DNA from: Ottowia thiooxydans DSM 14619
Lineage (GTDB): Bacteria; Pseudomonadota; Gammaproteobacteria; Burkholderiales; Burkholderiaceae_C
Reading direction: 5' to 3'
NCBI RefSeq assembly: GCF_000422885.1
Contig: NZ_AUGX01000012.1
Span: 186,001 to 250,000 of the forward strand
DNA: 64,000 nt
Both the position numbers and the translations under genes were made by a program. Below the pieces are notes generated by a model. It was not told where the DNA came from. It ran no database searches and saw only the letters and a program-made list of their open reading frames with translations. Below are positions 33,359 through 41,020 of the stretch, piece by piece. Position 1 is the stretch's first letter. Each line of letters starts with the position of its first letter.

Positions 33359-33738
33359 AACAAGTCTTCGCGCAAAAATTGCAGGCCTTGGAGCGCATCA
33401 CCGAAAAGCTCTTTGGCCTTTCCGCGGCGACGCTTCGTGGCACGAATCTGAATCTCTTCCAGCACAAAACCCAACTCCATGACGACGTTACTAAGCTGAA
33501 CAAGCTGAGCTTTATCAACCGAAACCCTGCCCGTCATCGAGGGTGAAGCTAGCTTACGTCTCGCAATCTCCTGGTCCAGCAGATTACAGAACACCGCAGT
33601 CATGCTGATGCCGGCCTCGTCTGCCCAAGCTTCTAACGCGTCTCGTTGGCTCTGTGAGGCGCGAAAGTTAAAGCTCTTTCCGGGCAGTTGGCCCCCGGTA
33701 CTCCGAGCGGTCGTGACTCTTCGCTTCTTGGTCATCAT
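33349..33738 (-). CDS. MobC-like relaxosome accessory protein
   Basis: 129 aa: a basic N-terminus, then a ribbon-helix-helix-like segment (SFNFRASQSQRDALEAWADE, then AGISMTAVFCNLLDQEI), followed by a long helix (VDKAQLVQLSNVVMELGFVL). This matches small mobilization proteins that bind oriT and help the relaxase. Overlap with the relaxase gene supports the pairing. It starts 6 bp after the stop of the 363-aa gene, so all three form one minus-strand operon. I could not locate an oriT. Confidence 0.68.
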   Translation of the reverse strand: MMTKKRRVTTARSTGGQLPGKSFNFRASQSQRDALEAWADEAGISMTAVFCNLLDQEIARRKLASPSMTGRVSVDKAQLVQLSNVVMELGFVLEEIQIRATKRRRGKAKELFGDALQGLQFLREDLLCT

Positions 33739-33744
33739 TCTCGT

Positions 33745-34836
33745 TTACACACTCTTCTTCTTTGAATTATTTCGTCGAGGAGATGGCAAGCTCGGCTCTG
33801 CAACCTCAAGACTGGAAGCAAATTTTTCGATCTTTTTAAATGTGAAAGCTACAAGAAGCTGCTCCGCCTTAGGCAATGATTCAATTGTGGAAAAAGGCTT
33901 GGCGATGTCCGAAAACGATTCGTCTTTGTGCAAATCTGCAATCCCAACCGAATCCCACCACCATCCTTCATTCATAGAACGAAGCGCAACCTCAGTGAAA
34001 AATCGGTGTGCTGACCGTCTCAAAAGAGAGATTGCTTCCATCAGTTCCGTTGAGATTTTTTCTCGGGATTCGTGAGGAAAGAACTTTTGACTAAATCGCA
34101 ATTTGGCCTGAAGAGCACCTGCGTTTTCCAAGCTTCTCATCAAATTATCGCGGGCGATTTGAGGGTCTGTGGGAGGCTCCTCCAAATGTGCCGAGTTCAA
34201 TCTCAATACCAGCGCTTTTAACCGACCAATGCTTGGCGTCGAGCCCGGGCCTCCTTTCACTGCAAAGTGAAGTGGCTTCAAAATCCCCTCTTGTGTTTCC
34301 TTTCGCAGGTCCGGCATTGGCAGCGGAAAGATGTCACGTGGACGGCCAAAGTCATCTCGATTTAAGGGAATTTTGGTGCGATCGATTGCGTCGCGCTGCA
34401 CCTTTAAGTTTTCTTTAAGACGCAGCATGAGTTTCGGCATCGAGTCTGAGGTCCAGTCCCAGTCCAAGTCTAGGCCCAATTCCAAGTCCCAATCCAACTC
34501 CCTACTCTTTTTATTTTCTTTCGAAGCCAAGTCAGCGTATTTTTCCATCATCACGCCATTCAATCCGTCTAACACACCATGCGATTTGATGGCTTTTCTC
34601 CACGAAACAAGCGCTTGAGGGCTGACACCGATTTCCTCTGCAAGGCGCGAGTCCGACAGCTCATGATGTATTTGATACTGAACAACAAGAATGTAGAAGT
34701 TGTAAAACGGCATGAGACTGATGTCCCTGTCTTCCCACCAAACCGTCGGTTCCTTTACTACATCTCGCCTCAGTTTTCCTGTGGAACTAGCAACCTCTGA
34801 TGCTTTAAGTCCGCTACTTTTAATGTGTACGTTCAT
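33745..34836 (-). CDS. Unrecognised 363-aa protein with HTH and acidic dipeptide repeat
   Basis: First gene of the mobilization operon. Residues about 60-85 form a helix-turn-helix (SDSRLAEEIGVSPQALVSWR), and residues about 113-128 are a run of alternating acidic and large hydrophobic residues (ELDWDLELGLDLDWDW) encoded by a slipping 6-nt repeat. The C-terminal 150 residues are helical with a basic tail (RRNNSKKKSV). No family recognised; from position it could be a replication or mobilization regulator. Divergent from 34877, with about 40 bp for both promoters. Confidence 0.65.
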   Translation of the reverse strand: MNVHIKSSGLKASEVASSTGKLRRDVVKEPTVWWEDRDISLMPFYNFYILVVQYQIHHELSDSRLAEEIGVSPQALVSWRKAIKSHGVLDGLNGVMMEKYADLASKENKKSRELDWDLELGLDLDWDWTSDSMPKLMLRLKENLKVQRDAIDRTKIPLNRDDFGRPRDIFPLPMPDLRKETQEGILKPLHFAVKGGPGSTPSIGRLKALVLRLNSAHLEEPPTDPQIARDNLMRSLENAGALQAKLRFSQKFFPHESREKISTELMEAISLLRRSAHRFFTEVALRSMNEGWWWDSVGIADLHKDESFSDIAKPFSTIESLPKAEQLLVAFTFKKIEKFASSLEVAEPSLPSPRRNNSKKKSV

Positions 34837-34876
34837 GGATTATCAGGACCTTCTTCAACACATTTAGGAGTTTATC

Positions 34877-35356
34877 TTGAACAGAAATCTTACCTCTCTT
34901 CCCATCAAAATTTGCGACGAAACCGGCAGTGAGATACAGAAAATCTTGGATGACATCCAGGGGAAGGCACATGCAAACGTTCTGATTGCCTTGGAAGTCA
35001 TCGAATTCGCGAAGGAGGCTGAACGGCTTCTTGAGTCCGCTCAGATTGCCCGGAGCTACCGAGCTGGCAGCACGTTCGTAGTTGTCCCGGAAGGCCCATA
35101 CGCCAAGGCCTACGGGTACAAGCAAACGGGCACCCTTCTTCGCATTGAGCGTCGCGCGAGCGGATGGTTTATGACTGCGGCAGAGCGAGTCCCGACTTGG
35201 CCAGGCCAGATCCGCAAAGAAGTGCTATCGCTTACGTCACGACAGAAGACGTTGGTGATTCGAGCAGTGCTGCGGGAGTTTCGAATTACGGTCGAGGAAG
35301 CTGCATCTGGGCTGCAGGAAATCGACTCGATGGCCTTCGCAAAGGCGACTGCATAG
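34877..35356 (+). CDS. Hypothetical 159-aa protein
   Basis: Starts with TTG at 34877 behind TAGGAG, a good spacing. Soluble, mixed alpha/beta, with a central segment rich in aromatic and basic residues (GYKQTGTLLRIERRASGWFM) and a helical end (TSRQKTLVIRAVLREFRIT). No signal peptide, no known domain. Divergent from the 363-aa mobilization-operon gene. An inverted repeat at 35417-35447 lies downstream. Confidence 0.6.
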   Translation: MNRNLTSLPIKICDETGSEIQKILDDIQGKAHANVLIALEVIEFAKEAERLLESAQIARSYRAGSTFVVVPEGPYAKAYGYKQTGTLLRIERRASGWFMTAAERVPTWPGQIRKEVLSLTSRQKTLVIRAVLREFRITVEEAASGLQEIDSMAFAKATA

Positions 35357-35416
35357 CCGCTCAACTCAGACAACCGTCGATAAACATTCAGCGGCGTCTC
35401 GACATCAGCACCTCCA

Positions 35417-35447
35417 TTAAAACTTGTTCCAACACAGCAAGTTTTAA
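35417..35447. terminator. 10-bp inverted repeat
   Basis: TTAAAACTTG (35417-35426) and CAAGTTTTAA (35438-35447) are perfect complements separated by 11 nt. AT-rich and without a following T-run, so either a weak terminator for the upstream gene or an operator for the gene at 35482. Confidence 0.4.
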
Positions 35448-35481
35448 ACAAATCTTGATTCTTTAGATAACTAGGTTACCC

Positions 35482-35769
35482 ATGATGAAAACATTTGATT
35501 CCATCGCAACCCAATCTTTTCAAAGCCTCGTCGACACCTTCAAGGAAGCTGCGACGAGAGGAGGTAGTGGCAGCCAATTTCTGATCGAAGCCTTGCTCAG
35601 TTACACGAAAGGATCCGCCTGTAACTTGCAGAATTTTGATCGCTTGGATCAGAGCAACCGACGCCTTCTGTGGCAATTGCTTAACGCAACGTGCAGCGTG
35701 AAATGGTCACGCCTAGACCAACTTGCTACTGACCTCACAGAGGCGAAGAAAAATATGTGGTCCGATTAA
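35482..35769 (+). CDS. Hypothetical 95-aa protein
   Basis: Small helical soluble protein (SFQSLVDTFKEAATRG, RLLWQLLNATCSVKWSRL) starting at the first of two adjacent ATG codons. No known domain. Lies between the inverted repeat at 35417 and a terminator-like hairpin at 35803, so it is probably its own transcription unit. Confidence 0.55.
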   Translation: MMKTFDSIATQSFQSLVDTFKEAATRGGSGSQFLIEALLSYTKGSACNLQNFDRLDQSNRRLLWQLLNATCSVKWSRLDQLATDLTEAKKNMWSD

Positions 35770-35802
35770 CTCGACCGAAAGCATTAAGAGCCGATAGGAA
35801 AG

Positions 35803-35828
35803 GCCCATGCTCGAACTTGGGCTCTTTT
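35803..35828 (+). terminator. Intrinsic terminator candidate
   Basis: GCCCA and TGGGC pair around a 10-nt loop (35803-35822) and are followed by TCTTTTC. It separates the 95-aa gene from the gene run leading into xis and int. Confidence 0.45.
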
Positions 35829-35861
35829 CAAGAAAACTTGTCATTACCAAAGAGAGAAACC

Positions 35862-36218
35862 ATGCATAACAAAAAATTTCGTTTACGTTCTTTGCCACGG
35901 GTTCAACTAAAACCGACGGATAAAAAAGAGATCGCGATGATGATCAGGCACGGCACCGGAAAATCAGAGCACGAGTTTGGTCAATTTTCCAAGAGCAACT
36001 ACAGTATTGATTGGACTTCTTCAGCACATGCAAGCCGGCAAAACACAAATACCGCCACAAAAGCAGATCGCATCCGGAGAGAAAAAATGCCAAATTCCTA
36101 TCGACAGTGGGAAGGTTGCACAGATCAAGCGCTGAAACACGGAGACGGAAGCAACATGGCCTTGGGCCGACAGAGTCAGGCGATCGAAGTTGCTTTGGCG
36201 AATGGTGCCGCACAGTGA
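35862..36218 (+). CDS. Hypothetical 118-aa protein upstream of xis
   Basis: Start ATG 35862 with AAGAGAG upstream. Basic, hydrophilic and largely disordered (MHNKKFRLRSLPRVQLKPTD, RIRREKMPNSYRQWEGC), with no recognised domain. Its stop overlaps the GTG start of the xis-like gene (GTGA), and xis overlaps int, so the three are translationally coupled. Confidence 0.55.
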   Translation: MHNKKFRLRSLPRVQLKPTDKKEIAMMIRHGTGKSEHEFGQFSKSNYSIDWTSSAHASRQNTNTATKADRIRREKMPNSYRQWEGCTDQALKHGDGSNMALGRQSQAIEVALANGAAQ

Positions 36219-36427
36219 GCGCCGACAGCAATTACCGGTGGGTTCGCCTTGGCAAGCACTGCGAAGACACCGGGGACACGCCTGATGCTGTTCATGCCCG
36301 CCGGCGAAAGAGGGTCTGGATTGACGGCGTGCACTGCCAGATTGGCCCAGACGGAAATCTTTATGTAAATCCTCAGGAGTACAACCAATGGATCGAAAAC
36401 CAGAGTTTCAAATGCCGCGCGGCGTGA
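36215..36427 (+). CDS. Excisionase-like DNA-binding protein
   Basis: 70 aa from a GTG at 36215. The sequence YRWVRLGKHCEDTGDTPDAV, then KRVWIDGVHCQIGPDGNLYV and EYNQWIE fits the small winged-helix excisionases encoded just before tyrosine integrases. Such proteins bind attP arms and push recombination towards excision. It overlaps int by 40 bp, the normal compact arrangement. Confidence 0.75.
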   Translation: MSADSNYRWVRLGKHCEDTGDTPDAVHARRRKRVWIDGVHCQIGPDGNLYVNPQEYNQWIENQSFKCRAA

Positions 36428-37581
36428 GCGTACGGGCATTCAAGACGGAAGAGCGAATTCAAGTTGCTTTTTCGTACCGCGGCGTCGAGTGCCGCGAACT
36501 GCTTCCCCCGCAGAAGATCACCAAAACGGCCGTGCAGCTCGCTGGCGGCCTGCGAATGGAGATCCAGCGGAAGGTCGAAAACGGGGACTTCGTTTTCAGA
36601 GACTACTTCCCGAACAGCTCCAAGCTCGCCAAGTTTGAAAGTGGCTCGGGCAAGAAGGTGGTGAACCTCGGGAAGCTGATGGACGCCCAGGCGGCGATCT
36701 ACGAGCGGCAGGAGGCCAACAAAAAGATGTCCGCCTCTACTGTCGCCGCGTATGTGAAGGCCCTCAAAAGCGAGAAGATGAAGCAGTGGCGTGATCGCGA
36801 CGTGAGTGATGTGGCGCCAAGCGAGATTCGGGCGTGGATCGCGGCATTCAATGTCACAGCGAAAACGGCCAAAAACTTCATCACTCCGATGCGCTCGATC
36901 ATGCGAGATGCGTTGAATGATGACCGAATCACGCTCGACCCCTTCAGTCGTATTGCTCTCCCACAGCTGCTCAAGCAGACTGCTCGCGACAGCGAGTACA
37001 AGATCGATCCATTCAGTAGGGAGGAGCGTGTAAAGCTGATCGAAGCCTGTCGGCCCGATGAGCGACCGCTGGTGGCGTTCTGGTTCGAAACTGGGTTGCG
37101 ACCCAGCGAGCTGCATGCGCTGAGGTGGTCGCGTATCGACCTGCCTGGCAAGCGGCTGCTGGTCGACATCGTGCAAGTCGAGAAAAAGGAGCAGGAGTTC
37201 ACAAAAACAGCGGCAGGAACACGATGGGTAGATCTGAGCCCTGAGGCCATCGCAGCGCTTGAGGCGCAAAAACCGATTACCCTTCTGGCAAACGATCACG
37301 TGTGGCATAACCCGCGCAAGGGACAGTTTTGGGAAACGGCGGATCAGATGCGAAAAACGCTCTGGGTCCCGCTGTGTCCTCGCGCCGGGATCGAATACCG
37401 CAACCCCTATCAGGTGCGGCACACGTACGCATCAAGCCTCCTGACAGCCGGGGAGAATCCCTGGTACGTCGGCGAGCAGCTTGGCCATGCAGATGTGTCG
37501 CTCGTCTTCTCGACGTACGGGAAGTTCATCCACGAGGACTACCAGAAGCCGACCAGGCAGCCGAACCTGAAAGTCGTCTGA
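36388..37581 (+). CDS. Tyrosine integrase of the ssrA element
   Basis: 397 aa. The N-terminus (about 1-80) is an arm-binding domain of the DUF3596 type (VAFSYRGVECRELLPP); the core-binding domain is at about 105-200. Catalytic residues visible: Arg238 (ETGLRPSELHALRW), Arg344 with the YQVRHT form of the HxxR box, His367 (QLGHADVS) and nucleophile Tyr377 (STYGKFI). It should recombine the 34-bp core in ssrA using the GTGCGAAT arm sites at both ends. Its homologue at 1145-1651 lacks the N-terminal half. Its terminator is interrupted by an IS. Confidence 0.93.
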   Translation: MDRKPEFQMPRGVSVRAFKTEERIQVAFSYRGVECRELLPPQKITKTAVQLAGGLRMEIQRKVENGDFVFRDYFPNSSKLAKFESGSGKKVVNLGKLMDAQAAIYERQEANKKMSASTVAAYVKALKSEKMKQWRDRDVSDVAPSEIRAWIAAFNVTAKTAKNFITPMRSIMRDALNDDRITLDPFSRIALPQLLKQTARDSEYKIDPFSREERVKLIEACRPDERPLVAFWFETGLRPSELHALRWSRIDLPGKRLLVDIVQVEKKEQEFTKTAAGTRWVDLSPEAIAALEAQKPITLLANDHVWHNPRKGQFWETADQMRKTLWVPLCPRAGIEYRNPYQVRHTYASSLLTAGENPWYVGEQLGHADVSLVFSTYGKFIHEDYQKPTRQPNLKVV

Positions 37582-37614
37582 GCGTCGACTAGGCAAAAAA
37601 AGGCCACCCAAGGG

Positions 37615-38937
37615 TCAATGCCAGTCAGTTAACGCTGAGTGGCATTTTTTCGTTGGGAATTTGGAAGCACGTTTTTTGACGACACGGGGGAAGCTGCGCG
37701 TGGTGCGGCGAGGCGGTAGCACGAAGTGTCGGGACTGCGCCAACAGGGCTGCCAACTGCCTGGGCAAGGTGCCCGCGGAGTCCAGGCTGGGGACTGCCAG
37801 CAAGTTCACGATGGCATAGCTGGCCGTGTGGAAGCTGATGCGCTGGGGTTCGACCTTGACATGAGCGGCCATCTCGCGCATCCAACGTCGCATCAGCGTG
37901 TAGGCGATCAACACGCCCCACAGCTCTTGGCGCACCAGCGCGGGCTGCTTGCTGCGCAGCACCGGCGCACCCTCCTGCAGTGACTGCTTGATCTCGCGCA
38001 ACCCCAACTCGATCTCCCAACGCTGGCGATAGAGCTCGGCTAGGTCATGTGCCGGATGCATGCGGGGATCGGACAACGAGGTGATGAAGCGCCGCAGCCG
38101 ACCACCCACGCGCACCTCGATCAGGCGTGCCTGCCAGTGGCTGGGCAGCTCCGGACGGGCCTTGCGCGCTTGTGGCGACACGGGCATGCGGATGAGCGCA
38201 TCGCCGGGTGCAAGCTGCTCGACGAGTTCGTGGCGCAGATTGTCCCGTGCCCGCATCAGCCAGTGGCGCTGCGTGCCCGCAGCCTGCCAGTCCAGCAGGA
38301 ACGCGGCCGAGAAGTACGCTCGGTCGAACAGGGTCACCGAGTGATCTTCGCCCCGCAACTGCGCGGCCAGGCTCAATTCGCCGCAGTCCATGGCGCCGAG
38401 TTTGGCGTCGAGCAACTCGTGGTTATGGGTGTCCATCAGGCAGGTGGCGCGGATCTGAGGCCAGGGCGAGGGACCGTGCTGATTGCTGCAGCTGCCCAGT
38501 TCGGCTCGATTCTCCGGAGTGTCCGGTGCCGACCAGACCACGCCGTCCACGGCCAGCACGCGCAGTGGCCGCTGTGCATCCGCTGCTGTTCGGCTCCAGG
38601 CCTGGGTCAGCAGGCCGAATAGTTCGGCCAAGGGCTCTTCGCCCAGGCGCTGACGGGCCTGTACGCTGGCACTCGGCGCGGGCAGCGCTTGTCCGTCTAG
38701 GCTCAAATCGAGCTGCTGCACCACCTGCCAAAGCGGCCGATCTCGAAACAGCGCCAGTCCGATGACCAGCCATACCGCATGCTCGGCAGGCAACTTGCGT
38801 CGCCGGATCGAGGCCTTGCCGCTGGCCGCAAGTGCCTGCGCAATCCAGGCCGGGGCTATCAACACACTGAGTTCGTCGAGCCGATCGGGGACTCGGGGAA
38901 GGGTCTCGCGCAGGGCGCTCTCAAACAGGCTCATCAA
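37615..38937 (-). CDS. IS4-family transposase
   Basis: 440 aa, close in length and layout to the IS4 transposase of enterobacteria. DDE blocks: VLAVDGVVWSAPDTPENR (first Asp), VTLFDRAYFSAAFLL (second Asp) and YRQRWEIELGLREIKQSL (Y-x2-R-x3-E-x6-K). The last base of its TGA stop codon lies at the IS boundary and is either the terminal IS base or the first base of the target duplication. Different from the other IS4-family transposase in this window. Confidence 0.92.
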   Translation of the reverse strand: MMSLFESALRETLPRVPDRLDELSVLIAPAWIAQALAASGKASIRRRKLPAEHAVWLVIGLALFRDRPLWQVVQQLDLSLDGQALPAPSASVQARQRLGEEPLAELFGLLTQAWSRTAADAQRPLRVLAVDGVVWSAPDTPENRAELGSCSNQHGPSPWPQIRATCLMDTHNHELLDAKLGAMDCGELSLAAQLRGEDHSVTLFDRAYFSAAFLLDWQAAGTQRHWLMRARDNLRHELVEQLAPGDALIRMPVSPQARKARPELPSHWQARLIEVRVGGRLRRFITSLSDPRMHPAHDLAELYRQRWEIELGLREIKQSLQEGAPVLRSKQPALVRQELWGVLIAYTLMRRWMREMAAHVKVEPQRISFHTASYAIVNLLAVPSLDSAGTLPRQLAALLAQSRHFVLPPRRTTRSFPRVVKKRASKFPTKKCHSALTDWH

Positions 38938-39015
38938 GCAAAAAAGGGAACGTGTTGAACACGTTCCCTTTTTACTGGATCAGCTGGCCTTGGGGCTTAA
39001 CTGACTGGCATTGGG
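37616..39015 (-). mobile_element. IS4-family insertion sequence, about 1400 bp, complete
   Basis: Inverted ends CAATGCCAGTCAGTTAA (37616-37632) and TTAACTGACTGGCATTG (38997-39013) match over 17 bp. Target duplication CCAAGGGT is at 37608-37615 and 39016-39023; since T follows both copies, the duplication is 7 or 8 bp depending on which T belongs to the IS. A perfect 16-bp inverted repeat (38941-38956 and 38958-38973) lies just upstream of the transposase start and could insulate it from outside transcription. Confidence 0.9.
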
Positions 39016-39044
39016 CCAAGGGTGGCCTTTTTCATTTTCGTCAC

Positions 39045-39085
39045 GTGCGAATCGGATCGCACTTGCGTGCGAATCACGTGCGAAT
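39045..39085 (+). repeat. Arm-type integrase sites, right end of inner element
   Basis: GTGCGAAT occurs at 39045-39052, 39067-39074 and 39078-39085, and an inverted GTGCGAT at 39056-39062, all on an 11-bp grid. The block 39062-39085 is identical to 1813-1836 at the left end. It lies between int and the ssrA att core, as expected for the P arm. Confidence 0.68.
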
Positions 39086-39165
39086 CGAACGACATTCAAC
39101 GCCAATTTCTGACGTTTCCTTGGTCAACGCTAGAGGGGGTTCTCATTGGCGTTGACCGTCTTTGA

Positions 39166-39199
39166 TGGTGGAGCTGGGGGGATTTGAACCCCCGTCCGC
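39166..39199 (-). repeat. att site within the ssrA 3' end (right junction)
   Basis: 34 bp identical to 1753-1786. It forms the 3' end of the intact ssrA gene, so integration leaves tmRNA functional. Confidence 0.93.
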
Positions 39200-39541
39200 A
39201 AACCTTCCTCGCGCAGATCTACATGTTTAGCGTTCTGATTTAAATCTCACTATTCGGATCGCGCAGGCGCACGCTATCCGAACGGCCAGTACCCTTGAGT
39301 CTTACCTGCATCCAAGGCACCCGGATACAAGCCAGCCAATGTAATTATCCTCGCAGCCGGGAGGTCTTTCGACCCCCTTGCCCAGCCCATCGGCCTGCTG
39401 TTGCGAGGCTCGTCGCTAATTAAGCGGCGAGTGCGAAACGTTCGTCGTTTGCAGTTAGTTTGTTTGAATCTGTTTTACGAGCGCATTCAGCTCGACATGC
39501 ACCACTGCGATTCCAACCCACGTCGAAACCAATGCAGCCCC
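39166..39541 (-). ncRNA. ssrA: tmRNA (ssrA)
   Basis: 376 nt on the minus strand. The 5' end GGGGCTGCATTGGTTTCGAC and the 3' end, with T-arm GGGTTCAAATCCC and terminal CCA, form the tRNA-like domain. The tag reading frame is at 39452-39420 and encodes ANDERFALAA followed by TAA, the tag type seen in Burkholderiales. With SmpB it frees ribosomes stalled on broken mRNA and tags the product for proteolysis. Its 3' end is the integration site of two successive elements. Confidence 0.97.
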
Positions 39542-39552
39542 GTGTAGGACCT

Positions 39553-39579
39553 ATTTTAAGCCCAATCCCGAAATTTCAA
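39553..39579 (-). promoter_or_regulatory. ssrA promoter
   Basis: Read on the minus strand, TTGAAA (39579-39574) and TAAAAT (39558-39553) are 15 bp apart, and the -10 box ends 11 bp before the tmRNA 5' end. Slightly short spacing. It overlaps the last bases of gph. Confidence 0.6.
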
Positions 39580-40241
39580 GAGAGCAAGGTCAATAGATCG
39601 CCTGGATGCGTGATGACGGCATCGGCTTGCCAGGAAGCGACATCCGCCTCGGCACCCAAATAGCCATAGTTGGCGGCCACAGTGCCAACTCCAGCGGCCT
39701 TGCCCGCCACAATATCTCGCTCGTCATCACCCACATAAATGCACTGATCCGGCGGAAAACCAGCGCGGCGCATGGCTTCGAGAATGGGCGCGGGGTGTGG
39801 TTTGGCATGCGGCGTGGTGTCACCGCAGACTATGGTCACCGCTCCCGTAAAAAGCGGCATGGTGGCCGTGAGGGGATACGTGAAGCGCTCCCCTTTGTTG
39901 GTGACCACGCCCCAGGTCAAGCCGCGAGCCCCAAGGGAGCTCAGCAGCTCCTTCACCCCGGAGAAGATCTCCGTGTTGTAGGTCATACGGCGTTCGTAGT
40001 TGTTCAGGAATTCCTCACGTAAAACGCCATACTCCTGGTCTGCGGGGGTCAGTCCGAAGGCGACGCTCAGCATGCCCCGGGCTCCGGACCCCGCCACACT
40101 ACGATACTGCGCCAAGGGCAAGGAAGGCAAGCCCCGGGCTACCCGCATTTCATCAGCCGCTAGACCAAGGTCGGGCGCGCTATCAATGAGCGTTCCGTCG
40201 AGATCGAACAGCACACAGCGAATTCCATCAAATACCGCCAT
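39576..40241 (-). CDS. gph: Phosphoglycolate phosphatase
   Basis: 221 aa HAD-superfamily hydrolase: motif I FDLDGTLIDS with nucleophile and acid Asp, motif II VVTNKG, motif III Lys in PHAKPHPAP and motif IV YVGDDERDIVAGKAAG. It dephosphorylates 2-phosphoglycolate formed during DNA repair or by oxygenation reactions. ubiG lies immediately upstream in the same direction (2-bp gap), the usual ubiG-gph pair of proteobacteria. Confidence 0.93.
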   Translation of the reverse strand: MAVFDGIRCVLFDLDGTLIDSAPDLGLAADEMRVARGLPSLPLAQYRSVAGSGARGMLSVAFGLTPADQEYGVLREEFLNNYERRMTYNTEIFSGVKELLSSLGARGLTWGVVTNKGERFTYPLTATMPLFTGAVTIVCGDTTPHAKPHPAPILEAMRRAGFPPDQCIYVGDDERDIVAGKAAGVGTVAANYGYLGAEADVASWQADAVITHPGDLLTLLS

Positions 40242-40243
40242 GC

Positions 40244-40960
40244 TTACTGCCCTCCACCCGAACGGCGAGTAGCCAGCATGTAATTCACACTGGTGTCAGC
40301 GGAAAGCGCATAGCGGCGGGGGATGGGGGTGTACCCCAGGCCTCGACTGCTCAAAGTGTCAAGCCCGGCATCACGGCAATAGCGAGAAAGCTCGTTTGGG
40401 CGGATCAACCTGGCGTATTCATGGGTGCCGCGGGGTACGAGGTTCAGCACGTACTCCGCGCCAATAATGGCCATGAGGAAAGACTTGGCGTTACGGTTGA
40501 TAGTGGAAAAGAACACCCATCCTCCGGGTTTGACCAGTGCCGTGCACGCGCGCACGATGGATTCAGGGTCTGGCACGTGTTCCAGCATTTCCATGCAGGT
40601 GACCACGTCGAATTGAGCGGGGCTTTCAGCTGCTAGTGCCTCGGCCGCGACGTTTCGATACTCCAGGTTGGGTGTCTGCGCTTCAAGCGCGTGCAATTGC
40701 GCTACCTTGAGGGATTTTTCAGCCAGATCAATCCCCAGCACGTTGGCCCCTTTGCGAGCCATTGAATCAGCCAGGATACCGCCACCGCAGCCCACATCCA
40801 CGACTCTCGCACCGCTTAGAGGGCGCAAAGCATCAATCCAGCCCAGCCGTAGCGGATTGATCTGGTGGAGTGGGGCAAACTCCCCCTCAAGGTCCCACCA
40901 GCGATGCGCTAGCGAAGAAAATTTGGCCAACTCGGCTGGATCAACGTTTGCTTGAGTCAT
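40244..40960 (-). CDS. ubiG: Ubiquinone biosynthesis O-methyltransferase UbiG
   Basis: 238 aa class I SAM methyltransferase: [20 protein letters not shown] at the N-terminus (typical of UbiG), motif [17 protein letters not shown], then [13 protein letters not shown] and [10 protein letters not shown]. It performs both O-methylations of ubiquinone synthesis. Transcribed with gph. Confidence 0.95.
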   Translation of the reverse strand: MTQANVDPAELAKFSSLAHRWWDLEGEFAPLHQINPLRLGWIDALRPLSGARVVDVGCGGGILADSMARKGANVLGIDLAEKSLKVAQLHALEAQTPNLEYRNVAAEALAAESPAQFDVVTCMEMLEHVPDPESIVRACTALVKPGGWVFFSTINRNAKSFLMAIIGAEYVLNLVPRGTHEYARLIRPNELSRYCRDAGLDTLSSRGLGYTPIPRRYALSADTSVNYMLATRRSGGGQ

Positions 40961-41020
40961 GTGGGCAATTGTCCCATGCAGCGATTGCCCGATAACCTGT
41001 GTGGAATGCGAACAAGGCTC

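Larger units (their letters stand above)
37601..39032 (+). terminator. Integrase terminator split by an IS
   Basis: Before insertion the sequence would read AGGCCACCC-AA-GGGTGGCCT followed by TTTTTC, with an A-run upstream: a perfect 9-bp hairpin terminator. The IS at 37616-39015 now separates the stem (left arm 37601-37609, right arm with T-run 39021-39032). Confidence 0.75.
1753..39199. mobile_element. Integrative mobilizable element inserted at ssrA
   Basis: Bounded by perfect 34-bp direct repeats, the right one being part of an intact ssrA. Inside are, at the right end, a GTG-start xis-like gene overlapping an intact tyrosine integrase; a mobC-like gene and HUH relaxase; and arm-type repeats just inside both ends. 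No VirB/Tra, mating-pair or coupling-protein genes are visible, so transfer would need a helper conjugative system. Cargo is mostly defence, toxin-antitoxin and unknown genes. It is scarred by two IS4-family insertions and remnants of IS5- and IS21-type elements, so mobility today is uncertain although the int/xis/att set looks complete. Confidence 0.88.
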
